DNA of 43,247 nucleotides. Origin: DASXMX01 sp036794395 (GTDB taxonomy: Bacteria > Planctomycetota > Phycisphaerae > Tepidisphaerales > Tepidisphaeraceae). The position numbers and the translations under genes were made by a program. The DNA is taken from assembly GCA_036794395.1 (NCBI GenBank), contig DAIRGS010000019.1:1-43247 (forward strand), given 5' to 3'. Numbering within the stretch: position 1 is the stretch's first letter; every line of letters begins with the position of its first letter. Shown here in pieces: positions 1 to 7,202 of the stretch. Below the pieces are notes generated by a model. It ran no database searches. It was not told where the DNA came from and worked only from the letters and a program-made list of their open reading frames with translations.

Positions 1-13
1 GCCCTCCACTCAT

Positions 14-200
14 CCTCGCGCGCTGCCCGATTTTGCACACCACCGTAACCACCCACGAATGCACGCCTTAGCCGCACCCCCAAAAACCATCAGCGCGCCA
101 GACCCCGCTCACCCTCGCGCGCTGCACGATTTTGCTCACCACCATAACCGCCCACGAATGCAACCCTTAGCCGCACTCCCAAAAACCATCAGCGCGCCAG
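14..200. repeat. Two-copy direct repeat, period 99 bp
   Basis: Bases 14-101 and 113-200 are near-identical 88-bp copies that differ at a handful of positions, separated by 11 bp. Each copy ends in the same string, ccatcagcgcgccag. The role is unknown; it is probably the edge of a longer tandem array that continues to the left of the window. Confidence 0.85.
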
Positions 201-325
201 CCCTCTCACGCAAAATAAGGAGTTACAATCCGAAATGCCCATTCCCCTTTGCTCTACTGCTCCACTTTTCCACTCTCAACTTTCTCGCGGCTCCACCGCG
301 CCCACCGCCCACTGCCCACGGCCCG

Positions 326-379
<54 letters not shown>

Positions 380-521
380 AGCAAATTTATGCCAATTGCA
401 ACGAAATGCAACGGAATGCAACGTCTACCGAAAACCGCTTCCACCCCGACCCCACCTAAACCGGCGTTCCCCTACGTGCCTTCGTGCCTTCGTGCCTTCC
501 GCAACGAGATGCAACGCCGGC

Positions 522-785
522 TTACTTCCATGCAATGTGCCTGGCCAGAAAGACCAAGAGAAAAACCGCCAGCGGAATCGCCACGGCCAATACAGCAATT
601 CGTATCCCGCGCCACCGGCCCTTCCACGGTGCCGGAGCTTCCAGCCGCGATGCACGGCCCGTGACATGAACCTGATCGGGGTGATCCAGATCCTGCTTCA
701 TTTCCAGAACGGTATGATATCGCTCCTGCGGCGATCGGGCCATCGCCTTGCGGGACATGGTTGGCGGCGCTGCGGTTTCGGGTAA
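522..785 (-). pseudogene. C-terminal stump of a PknB-type Ser/Thr protein kinase
   Basis: Read on the minus strand, this frame gives TMSRKAMARSPQERYHTV, then EMKQDLDHP, and after a Pro/Arg-rich linker a hydrophobic helix (IRIAVLAVAIPLAVFLLVF) ending ARHIAWK and stop. This is the usual last helix of a bacterial Hanks-type kinase domain (kAMArdPeeRY...DL) followed by a membrane anchor. The rest of the kinase (ATP loop, HRD, DFG) is missing: the frame stays open only to 857, where it meets a stop, and kinase-like sequence fades around 785-790, just before the amt start. The gene is therefore a 3' remnant, cut where amt begins. A short standalone ORF from ATG 758 exists but has no catalytic part. 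I am confident of the family and fairly sure it is dead. Confidence 0.7.
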
Positions 786-812
786 AACGGTGTTTAAACT
801 AACCGGATCGAC

Positions 813-817
813 GGAGG
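813..817 (+). promoter_or_regulatory. Ribosome binding site of amt
   Basis: GGAGG three bases before the ATG at 821, within cggaggcacATG. It fixes the amt start directly in front of the first membrane helix; no signal peptide precedes it. Confidence 0.6.
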
Positions 818-820
818 CAC

Positions 821-2119
821 ATGGAGGCGACGCTTTTTGCGGGGTTCTTGATCCTGTTCATGCAGGCTGGCTTCGGGCTGGTTGCGACCGGCCTCTCGCG
901 CGGGAAGAACGCCGCCCACACCATGGCGCTTCATCTGATGGTGGTATCGTTGACGCTGATCGGGTTTTTCGCGTTTGGATTCAGCGTGATGGGCGATGAG
1001 CCGGGCCGGCCATTGCACGCGCACTGGGCGTTTCACCATAGCCGTGGATATTTCCTTCAGGCCGACCGGCAGCATCCCATCGCACTGGCGTGGTTTCTGC
1101 TGACGCTTGGCTATGCCGCGATCGCGGCGGTAATTCCTGCCGGGGCGCTGGTCGAGCGGTGGAAGCTCAAGAACTTTGCCGCGTTCGTATTCGTGGTCGG
1201 CGGATTGACGTTCCCGTTCTACGCCTGCTGGATGTGGACTGGTGGCTGGCTTGCGCAAATGGGCCTCAAGCTTCACATGGGTCATGGCGCTGTCGACTTT
1301 GCCGGTTCGTCGGTCGTGCACTTGATGGGCGGCACGATGGCGTTTGTAGCGACGCTTTTCATCCGCCCGCGCCTGGGGAAATACGACGTCAATGGCCGGC
1401 CCAGGCCGATCCTCGGCCACCATATTCCAATGGTAATGGCCGGCACGATTATCCTGGCGTTTGGCTGGATGGGATTCACCGCCGCTCGATCATTTCTGGC
1501 CAACGACGGCCGGGCGGCGATTATCGTCGTCAATACGCTCATCAGCGGCTCGGCCGGCGCGATCGCCGCGGCAGCTTATATGTCCATGATATATGGCCGA
1601 CCCGATCCTTCTCTGACGTGCAATGGCATGGTCGCGGGCCTGGTGGCCATCTGCGCATCGTGCGCCTACGTCGCTCCGTGGGCGTCATTTTTAATCGGAT
1701 TTGTCGGCGGACTGGTTGCGGTCTGGGGGGTTCTGTTTACTGAGCGCCGAGGAATCGATGATCCAGTCGGCGCCATCAGCGTGCACGGCCTGGCTGGAAT
1801 CTGGGGAATGCTCGCACTCGGACTTCTCGCCGACGGCAGCTTCGGCGATGGACTGAACGGCGTCCCCGGAAACGTTCGCGGCCTGTTCTACAAAGCCGGC
1901 AGCGCTCAACTGCTCTGCCAGATCATCGCAATCGCCACGTGCATCATCTGGACAGCCGTGATTAGCGGAATCACCCTGCTCGTCACTGAACGACTCCTAG
2001 GCCCCAACCGCGTGCCGGAAGACGTGGAGATCTTCGGACTCGATATTCCCGAGATGGGCGCACCGGGATATCCGGAGTTTCTTTCACCGATTGGGCCGGA
2101 TGGGGGTGTGCCGGGCTAA
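821..2119 (+). CDS. amt: Ammonium transporter, Amt/MEP/Rh family
   Basis: Inner-membrane channel that takes up ammonium as NH3 plus a proton. The 432-residue chain is hydrophobic throughout, with about eleven membrane segments. Diagnostic features: SRGKN after helix 1, DFAGSSVVH (Asp159, twin-His position His167), DDPVGAISVHGLAGIWG (second pore His322). Both pore histidines and the recruitment Asp are present, so it should be active. Unlike E. coli AmtB there is no cleavable signal peptide; the protein begins in helix 1. The C-terminal tail (from about residue 400) is short and contains the EIFGLDIPEMG stretch expected of Amt cytoplasmic tails, where a GlnK/PII protein would dock. No glnK is next to it, which is unusual, and the gene stands alone between the kinase stump and a gene-poor region. 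Confidence 0.95.
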   Translation: MEATLFAGFLILFMQAGFGLVATGLSRGKNAAHTMALHLMVVSLTLIGFFAFGFSVMGDEPGRPLHAHWAFHHSRGYFLQADRQHPIALAWFLLTLGYAAIAAVIPAGALVERWKLKNFAAFVFVVGGLTFPFYACWMWTGGWLAQMGLKLHMGHGAVDFAGSSVVHLMGGTMAFVATLFIRPRLGKYDVNGRPRPILGHHIPMVMAGTIILAFGWMGFTAARSFLANDGRAAIIVVNTLISGSAGAIAAAAYMSMIYGRPDPSLTCNGMVAGLVAICASCAYVAPWASFLIGFVGGLVAVWGVLFTERRGIDDPVGAISVHGLAGIWGMLALGLLADGSFGDGLNGVPGNVRGLFYKAGSAQLLCQIIAIATCIIWTAVISGITLLVTERLLGPNRVPEDVEIFGLDIPEMGAPGYPEFLSPIGPDGGVPG

Positions 2120-2399
2120 CCCGGAAAATTCAGGATTCACCGCAGAGACGCGGCCTTCGGCTCTGAGGCTCAGGCTCGAAGAGAGAGCGCAGAGAAAACA
2201 ACCAGAAATGCGGTCTGTAAGCTGAGCAACCTGCGCTACTGACACGTCTCCGATTTTGGATGTAAACTCATGCCATATCCGGATTCTCTGCGTCCTCTGC
2301 GTCTCGGCGGTGAATAATCCGGGCTAAATTCGGTCCTGACGCAGACCAAGGACTCCGATGGCAACATCAAGCTGAACATCTTTGCAGTGTCTCCGATTG

Positions 2400-2714
2400 A
2401 ATGCAGCGCGCCGCAAAATGAATGCGGCGCGCCGCGTTGGTATTGTCCCATCGTCAAGACGCCGCGCCAGCCGCAACCCCTCGTCCGTGCACTTTTTACA
2501 TCGACCTCGCCGCGCTCGCGCCAACGATTGCCGCCCGAATCGAGCCATGTAGCGCGCGGCCATCACAAGGGGCGCGCTGCATTTCCAAGTCCGCTCTCGT
2601 CCGATCGTAGGCTGTGCTTCATACACGTGTTATGAGTCAACCAATTTTCCCCTGCCACTGAAAATGCAGCGCGCCGCGATGCGGCGCGCTGCAAAATCCA
2701 ATGCGACGCGCCGC
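2400..2714. repeat. Cluster of AATGCRGCGCGCCGC motifs
   Basis: The 15-mer family occurs at 2400-2414, 2421-2435, 2663-2677 and 2700-2714 on the plus strand, and inverted around 2571-2583 and 2681-2698. The core GGCGCGCC is palindromic, so pairs can form hairpins. Function unknown. Confidence 0.7.
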
Positions 2715-2746
2715 GTTCCGCCCGAAGCGCCATTCGATCGCTCCCA
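2713..2746 (+). repeat. 34-bp direct repeat, copy 1
   Basis: Begins gcgttccgcccgaagc and ends gatcgctccca. An identical copy lies at 4182-4215, on the other side of the HEPN-like gene pair. Confidence 0.85.
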
Positions 2747-2825
2747 AACGCGAGCTACTCTGGCGCCTGACGGGCCTCCGACGTGCCCTCCCGCCCGGAA
2801 GGACGCCGGCGGATTGAAACGGGGA

Positions 2826-2839
2826 TGCCTCAAAAGAGC
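2826..2839 (+). repeat. 14-bp direct repeat TGCCTCAAAAGAGC, copy 1
   Basis: Identical to 3891-3904, same orientation. This copy sits seven bases from the stop of the HEPN-like gene, so the two copies bracket the minus-strand gene pair. Confidence 0.7.
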
Positions 2840-2845
2840 AGGTAA

Positions 2846-3313
2846 TTACCCCCACTCCTGAGGCAGCCAGGAAAGGTACTCCTGGAGTCGAGCGCGGGCC
2901 TCGGCTATGGTCATGGGATCGGGCATCGCATCGCTCTCATGCGCCCAATAGTTACGGACCCGGCGCACGGCGTGCGCGCCCTCGCGGACGGCGGCCGAAA
3001 TTCCCTGCCCGCGCCGGCCGCCGGTCGTGTCGATCAGGACCGACGCGACCTGATCGCGGGTCGGATCATTGTGCCGCGCGCGGTCGAACGAACGCAGCGC
3101 CGCCTCGAACGCGGCGAAGAGGCGGACCAGATACGTCCCTTCCAGGTTCTTGTTCGCCTCGCGGAGGTATGCGCGCGTCCCATCATCTGATTTGAGGATG
3201 TCTGGGCTCGCGGCCACCTGGTCCTTGAGCCGATCCACAGCGATCCGGGCGGCCTGGTACTCGCCCTCGACGTCTTTAATGTGCGCGTGCCAGTCAAATC
3301 GACGGTTGGGCAT
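2846..3313 (-). CDS. HEPN-like protein, candidate ribonuclease (toxin-like)
   Basis: 155 residues, soluble, mostly helical. Residues 61-80 (YLVRLFAAFEAALRSFDRAR) resemble the amphipathic first helix of HEPN proteins, and residues 120-125 read RNYWAH, which fits the HEPN active-site pattern R-x4-6-H (Arg120, His125). Proteins of this shape act as RNases in toxin-antitoxin and abortive-infection systems, so that role is a reasonable guess but is not shown. It is the second gene of a two-gene minus-strand unit: its ATG lies inside the end of the upstream gene (20-nt overlap, 3294-3313), which implies coupled translation. Both genes are bracketed by direct repeats. An alternative is a non-catalytic HEPN-like helper domain. 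Confidence 0.55.
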   Translation of the reverse strand: MPNRRFDWHAHIKDVEGEYQAARIAVDRLKDQVAASPDILKSDDGTRAYLREANKNLEGTYLVRLFAAFEAALRSFDRARHNDPTRDQVASVLIDTTGGRRGQGISAAVREGAHAVRRVRNYWAHESDAMPDPMTIAEARARLQEYLSWLPQEWG

Positions 3314-3713
3314 GGGCGGCGATCGAGTCGAGGACCTGGTTGATCATCTCTTCGGAGAGGGGCAGGGCTTCCACCTCGATCACGGAGTGCGGTTCTTTCG
3401 GATCGGGCGGGGCGTAGTGGATCATCCACGTCCCCTTCTCGAAGTAGAGGCTTGCCACGTCGTCGTACGTCGGCATCAGGTACAGGTCGACGACGCCCTC
3501 GGCACCCGGCACGTCGTAGGCGACCGGATCGAGGAGCACCCGGATTGGACCTTTCTGAAGAAAGAGGGCCGGAACCTCGTAGACCTGCTCGTCGGCGTCT
3601 CGTAACTTCTTCGGGTATGTCTTAGTGACCCACTCGTGCGGCTCAGCCCACCCTCTGACCTGCATGACGAGGGCATTCACCCGGCTCTGAAATTGGTCTC
3701 GTTGCTCCGACAT
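3294..3713 (-). CDS. Uncharacterised small protein, partner of the HEPN-like gene
   Basis: I do not recognise the family. The protein is about 139 residues, acidic, with no signal peptide or membrane segment: an N-terminal helix (QFQSRVNALVMQVRGW), then a beta-rich core with VRVLLDPVAYDVPGAEG-like and VVDLYLMPTYDD segments, and a C-terminal helix (EEMINQVLDSIAAHA). The start is taken at ATG 3713, preceded by gaggcgagg; a TTG at 3740 would add nine residues but lacks a good ribosome site. It overlaps the HEPN-like gene by 20 nt and would be translated first, which is the usual place for an antitoxin, but the protein shows no DNA-binding motif. It could equally be a substrate adaptor or immunity-like protein. 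Confidence 0.55.
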   Translation of the reverse strand: MSEQRDQFQSRVNALVMQVRGWAEPHEWVTKTYPKKLRDADEQVYEVPALFLQKGPIRVLLDPVAYDVPGAEGVVDLYLMPTYDDVASLYFEKGTWMIHYAPPDPKEPHSVIEVEALPLSEEMINQVLDSIAAHAQPSI

Positions 3714-3890
3714 GGGCCTCGCCTCAACGGCCGTAGTCAAAAAGTCCGTTGATCTTTTCCCGGCATCCGCACACTATTCTACCAGAACCTGTCAAGTGAC
3801 GCCAACCATTAAGAGGTTGTGTGACACTCACCGCTGTCGAACGACTGCGGCAATCCCGCCGTCGTAGCCGTCATCACGGCCACAAAAGGT

Positions 3891-3904
3891 TGCCTCAAAA
3901 GAGC
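3891..3904 (+). repeat. 14-bp direct repeat TGCCTCAAAAGAGC, copy 2
   Basis: Identical to 2826-2839, same orientation, on the promoter side of the HEPN-like pair. Confidence 0.7.
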
Positions 3905-4181
3905 GGGAAACGCCGGACTGGCGGAGTTGGCTGGCGAGAGGGGATGGTTTCCGCGTGGCTCGGGGGCGACGGGCCTCGACGCGCATGACGCGAAGAATGG
4001 ATTGATTCATCGCGGCCCCGTGTGGGGCGCGGAGAATGCGACGAGGTGCCGCCACAGATGGACACTGCTGGAAGCAGATGGGAATGCAATTGATCGGAAG
4101 AGGCAAAACGGGCCGTCTTTGGGTGGGCCCGTTATTCGGCCGGAAACAATTCGCGGCTGTCCCGTTTTCAGCGCTCGGGTC

Positions 4182-4215
4182 GCGTTCCGCCCGAAGCGCC
4201 ATTCGATCGCTCCCA
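4182..4215 (+). repeat. 34-bp direct repeat, copy 2
   Basis: Identical to 2713-2746. Together with the 14-bp copies it forms a nested set (34, 14, genes, 14, 34), all in the same orientation. Confidence 0.85.
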
Positions 4216-4324
4216 CCCTCACACGGGTCCATGACGCGTTCAGCGGACGCGCTGCCCTGTGACACGGGCCAACGTAAACAGGGCGGCCAACTTAAACGGG
4301 GCGGCTCCGAGTTGAGCGGGAAAG

Positions 4325-4515
4325 GGGGACATTCCTAATTTGTATACGTTTCCATAATTAGGAATGTCCCCTTGTCTTCCTTAATTTGTATACGTTTCCA
4401 TAATTAGGAATGTCCCCTTGTCTTCCTTCTAGGAATGTCCCCTTGTCTTCCTTCCTTGTCTTCCTTCCCCCTTGTCTTCCTTCCCCTTGTCTTCCTTTGT
4501 CCCCTTGTCTTCCTT
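4325..4515. repeat. REP-like palindrome plus CCCTTGTCTTCCTT tandem array
   Basis: Perfect inverted arms GGGGACATTCCTAATT at 4325-4340 and its complement at 4356-4371, with a 15-nt loop (tgtatacgtttccat). The loop, the right arm and a cttgtcttcctt tail are then repeated at about 4383-4429, followed by a decaying run of 10-20 bp cttgtcttcctt units up to about 4515. GGGGACATTCC palindromes are typical of REP elements mobilised by RAYT-type transposases; no such transposase is seen in the window. The array enters the 3' end of the neighbouring minus-strand gene. Confidence 0.8.
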
Positions 4516-4831
4516 CAATTGAGAACAGCCCCCGCTGCTGCTGAAAGGTCAAATTGATCAAGTCGCTGAACTCGGCGAAGAGCGCCTGGACGACGGGGTC
4601 GTCGCGCTCGGCGGCCGCGACTGCCAACCACTGATTATGGTCGTGGAACCGCATAATCTGCACGAATCTGCCCTTGTTCTGGTCGCTCGTCCAGTTGGTG
4701 CCAACCTCCTCGTAAACTTCGTAATCGTCGCACCCCAGTCGCGCCAGGCAGACCTTGTAGCGGCGCACCAGCCGTGCGTGCTGGGAGCGCTTGTCCGGGG
4801 TGACGACGTAGGAATTGGTCTGTAGAAGCAT
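4358..4831 (-). CDS. Small alpha/beta-barrel-like protein with repeat-derived tail
   Basis: The first 105 or so residues look like a normal compact protein: MLLQTNSYVVTPDKRSQH, a helix with RLVRRYKVCLARLGC, then VYEEVGTNWTSDQNKGRF and a helix ending in FQQQRGLFSIE. The pattern of short strand, helix, strand resembles dimeric alpha/beta-barrel (monooxygenase/NIPSNAP-like) proteins, but I cannot assign a reaction. From about residue 107 onward the chain is only translated tandem repeat (GRQGDKGRQGEG, EDKGTF, GRQGD), because the repeat array has no stop in this frame until the REP palindrome. The original stop was probably lost when the array expanded into the gene. Start ATG 4831 is the first in frame; no strong ribosome site. 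Confidence 0.5.
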   Translation of the reverse strand: MLLQTNSYVVTPDKRSQHARLVRRYKVCLARLGCDDYEVYEEVGTNWTSDQNKGRFVQIMRFHDHNQWLAVAAAERDDPVVQALFAEFSDLINLTFQQQRGLFSIEGRQGDKGRQGEGRQGGRKTRKEDKGTFLEGRQGDIPNYGNVYKLRKTRGHS

Positions 4832-5334
4832 ACGACGAGGTAGCCTCGATCTGTTGCAGCAATATTCTCGCAGATTTCACGCTACAGACAATGCCCTCCT
4901 CGCCGTTTGCGTGGGAAGGATGGTGAAGCGGGATGGGTCCTTTATTCTAACGATAAAGGGTCCGCACGGCTTTCTCGATAGTCGCAAACGCGCGCGTAAC
5001 CTTTTCGACCGCACGGTCGATAAGTCCATCTTTGACGAGGATGTCGCCTAGCCGCCCGGACGCTGCTAACGTGACATCCATCAAATCGACGAAGACGGGG
5101 TGTGCCCAATTTTTCGGGAGGGCGGGCAATTCAAGGTGGGGCGGGCATTCTTGCCTGCCGTCGAATCTGTGAATGGGGACATTCTGGTCCCCCGAACCGA
5201 TTCGAGTCCGCTCGGCGGAAGCGCGTACGCTCCCGCACTCGCAGACTCGAGGCAGACAAGAATGTCCGCCCCACCCAATGCAGTCCGATCCGCCACCTGC
5301 GCCGTAGGGGGGGAGCAGCCGGGTAGTTTTCGAT
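4832..5334. other. Mostly non-coding region with inverted repeat
   Basis: Contains a large inverted repeat (5135-5275). A minus-strand frame (4947-5408) runs through that repeat; only its last part, after the repeat (about 4947-5130, with GRLGDILVKDGLIDRAVEKV and ending EKAVRTLYR), has protein-like composition. It may be the tail of an old gene disrupted by the repeat, but I cannot name it. Confidence 0.4.
5135..5275. repeat. Inverted repeat, 25-bp arms (GGCRGRCAAGAATG family)
   Basis: Left arm 5135-5159 (ggtggggcgggcattcttg...) pairs with right arm 5251-5275 (ggcagacaagaatgtccgcc...) with two or three mismatches, and a spacer of about 90 bp that contains a smaller hairpin (ggggacattctggtcccc, 5174-5191). 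The structure looks like a dispersed intergenic mobile palindrome; no transposase inside. Confidence 0.75.
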
Positions 5335-5478
5335 TCAGATATAGCGAACTTGACCGCAAAACTCCTCGGCCGTGACGTCATCCATGATCGCCAGCAAGCG
5401 ACGAACAATGTCGTGAGGTTTTCGCCGGATCGCGATGATGATCCCCGAATGTGATTTACCCTCGGAAAGCTGGCTCAA
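5335..5478 (-). pseudogene. C-terminal remnant of a DUF5615 (PIN-like) toxin
   Basis: Directly after the DUF433 gene, overlapping its stop, a frame reads QLSEGKSHSGIIIAIRRK, then RRLLAIMDDVTAEEF and GQVRYI before a stop at 5335-5337. This matches the last third of DUF5615 proteins (pHaGII...r, ...l...lt.eel.gqv.yi), which are PIN-like nucleases usually paired with DUF433. The normal protein is around 110-120 residues; only about 47 remain, so the N-terminal catalytic aspartates are gone. The join falls exactly at the DUF433 stop, as if an internal deletion removed the start of the toxin. No ATG is present (a TTG overlaps the DUF433 stop). I regard it as a dead toxin. Confidence 0.65.
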
Positions 5479-5756
5479 AGGTCGCCCGCGGAGGGATCGA
5501 TCAACGATTCTGAAATCCGGTTGCGGTCGAACGCAGCTTTCATTTCTTCAACGTGGTCGCTGAAGTAACTGAGCGCGTCAAAGACCTGAGCAACGCTAAG
5601 ATGTGGAAGGTGCTCGGGGATTTGCTCCGGCGGCGTGCCCATTCGCCAAATCTCAACAATGGCGCGGACGGGTGTGCGCGTGCCAATGATAATCGGCTCG
5701 CCCCCAACGATGGCAGGATCGCGAATGACGTATCGATGTCCGGTACTCGTTGTCAT
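5475..5756 (-). CDS. DUF433 antitoxin-type protein
   Basis: 93 residues, complete. RDPAIVGGEPIIIGTRTPVR followed by VEIWRMGTPPEQIPEHLP and LSVAQVFDALSYFSDH is the full DUF433 signature, a small winged-helix-like domain of antitoxins. In other bacteria the gene is followed, often with overlap, by a DUF5615 toxin; here only that toxin's C-terminal third remains (5335-5478). Start ATG 5756 is the natural start with the usual TSTGHRYVIRDP lead. It is probably expressed alone as an orphan antitoxin, or simply not yet decayed. Confidence 0.8.
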   Translation of the reverse strand: MTTSTGHRYVIRDPAIVGGEPIIIGTRTPVRAIVEIWRMGTPPEQIPEHLPHLSVAQVFDALSYFSDHVEEMKAAFDRNRISESLIDPSAGDL

Positions 5757-6098
5757 CGGTGCGATTTATTCTATCCTCATGGCAATTTGAATGCGAGATT
5801 TCAAAGATATGCCACCCCCGGACAGGTGCATGACCCGTGGACGATCCTCTTCTCCCTCCACCGGTACGCCGGGGGAGGGTTGGGGAGGGGGCGTGAGTTG
5901 ACAGGCGAATCATCCAATGACGACATTCTGAAGTATCCCGACGCACTCCATGCGAGCATTGATTGGGCAATAAGAACCCCCTCCCTACCCTCCCCCGGCG
6001 TACCGGTGGAGGGAGAAGAGGAGAATCGCCCGGAGTAGTGAGAGAGAGATAGGGAGCAATCCCCAATAACTGGCACACGCACCCCACGGACCCTGGCC
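5757..6098. repeat. Inverted repeat, about 46-bp arms, upstream of coaB
   Basis: Left arm 5845-5891 (tcctcttctccctccaccgg...) and right arm 5977-6022 are complementary over nearly their whole length with one or two changes, separated by 85 bp. The purine/pyrimidine-rich arms (ccctcccccggcgtaccgg) are of a dispersed intergenic palindrome type. The rest of this 340-bp gap has no gene. A transcript could fold into a very long hairpin just ahead of coaB. Confidence 0.75.
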
Positions 6099-6719
6099 AT
6101 GAACATCCTCATCACCGCCGGCCCCACGCGCGAACCGATTGACCCGGTTCGCTACATCGGCAACCGCAGCAGCGGCCGCATGGGCGCGGCGCTGGCGGCA
6201 GCCGCGATTGCCGCGGGTCATCGTGTAACGGCGATCCTTGGCCCGGTGAACTATCACTTGCCCGAGACGGCGCTCCGCATCGATGTCGAAACAACCCGGC
6301 AAATGCACGACGCCGTCCTCACCGAATTCCCCGCCAATGACCTGCTCATCATGGCCGCGGCGGTCGCCGATTACAGGCCGAAGACGATCCATTCCCAGAA
6401 GCTTGCCCGAAATCAAAGCCTCACCCTCGAATTGGAGCCCACCGAAGACATCATCGCCGCCGCGATACGCAGCAAACGGCTCAACCAACGCACGATCGGC
6501 TTCAGCCTCGAAGCCCCCGGCAATCTCACCCGCGCCCGCGAGAAGCTCGATCGAAAACATCTCGACCTGATGGTCTACAACCCCATCGACACGATGAACA
6601 GCCTGACTGTTGAGGCAACCTTGCTATGGCCCGATGGGAGGAGCCAATCACTCCCCCGCCTCTCGAAGGAAGACTTCGCGAAGTCGCTGATTGAATGCGC
6701 CATGGGCGTGTTTCGATAA
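6099..6719 (+). CDS. coaB: Phosphopantothenate-cysteine ligase domain protein (CoaB)
   Basis: Joins phosphopantothenate and cysteine using a nucleotide triphosphate, the second-stage step of coenzyme A synthesis. The 206-residue protein is only the CoaB half of the usual CoaBC (Dfp) fusion: TAGPTREPIDPVRYIGNRSS at residues 6-25 is the nucleotide-binding signature with the conserved Asn of NxSSG, AAAVADYRPK (residues 86-95) is the second signature, then a lysine-containing SQKLAR and GFSLEAPGN loop. No flavin-containing CoaC decarboxylase lies nearby, so it must be encoded elsewhere. A split CoaB is known in some bacteria. Start ATG 6099 is preceded by accctggcc without a clear ribosome site, but the conserved MNILITAGPT start leaves no alternative. 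Confidence 0.9.
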   Translation: MNILITAGPTREPIDPVRYIGNRSSGRMGAALAAAAIAAGHRVTAILGPVNYHLPETALRIDVETTRQMHDAVLTEFPANDLLIMAAAVADYRPKTIHSQKLARNQSLTLELEPTEDIIAAAIRSKRLNQRTIGFSLEAPGNLTRAREKLDRKHLDLMVYNPIDTMNSLTVEATLLWPDGRSQSLPRLSKEDFAKSLIECAMGVFR

Positions 6720-7202
6720 AGATCACAAAGATCGTGTAAATTCCATGAAACGTGGCTCACCCGACATTCTCTCAAGAATGGTTACACATAGTTAATGCAG
6801 TCGACGACTCGGATGCCTGCGACTAACGCGAGAAACCGTGCTGCACTAAAAACCCGCAGCGCGCGGTCATTCGATGCCTTACTCGGATTGGGCACACGGT
6901 TTCTATCCCGAAACGACAGACGAGCTTCAATGAGTGAATTAGCGGCAGCGAGATCCGGCCGCAATATTTGCGGGCGATCTTTCGAATCGGGATTAAACCT
7001 CACATCCGGGGCTTCATGGGGGTTTTAAGAGAGAAGTTTTAACGCTTGATGCGCTCGAAAGAGCGGATGCGCCCGGATCCGCCGGAAATTCGACCTATCC
7101 CAACGCTATCCACTATTGATTCGAATTTTCGTCATTCGAATACCCCCGCGATATATTACCGCGAGCCCAAGTCCGAACCCGGCTCAAACCCAGGATCTTC
7201 TC
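6720..7202. other. Gap without a supported gene
   Basis: Short frames occur on both strands but none has protein-like character or a ribosome site. No repeats of the families seen elsewhere were noticed. Confidence 0.5.

Larger units (their letters stand above)
2120..2845. other. Gene-free region with dispersed repeats
   Basis: No convincing gene. It carries the phrase ctctgcgtcctctgcgtctc (2284-2310) and its inverse near 2137-2152 (caccgcagagacgcgg), a cluster of AATGCRGCGCGCCGC motifs (2400-2714), one copy of a 34-bp repeat (2713-2746) and one copy of a 14-bp repeat (2826-2839). Short open frames here are Arg/Ala-rich products of those repeats. Confidence 0.6.
3714..4357. other. Gene-free region with direct-repeat copies
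   Basis: No gene I would support. It holds copy 2 of the 14-bp repeat (3891-3904), copy 2 of the 34-bp repeat (4182-4215) and the first half of a REP-like palindrome at its end. A 145-codon minus-strand frame (3828-4265) crosses the repeats and has no recognisable protein character. Confidence 0.55.

Noticed and set aside
794..1423. Long minus-strand frame opposite amt
   Set aside because: The plus-strand Amt is complete with both pore histidines; the opposite frame is Arg/His/Gln-rich shadow sequence.
3828..4265. 145-codon minus-strand frame
   Set aside because: It runs through repeat copies, has no ribosome site and no recognisable domain.
4947..5408. 153-codon minus-strand frame as a gene
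   Set aside because: It crosses the 5135-5275 inverted repeat and the DUF5615 remnant in a different frame; only its tail looks protein-like, so no gene is called.
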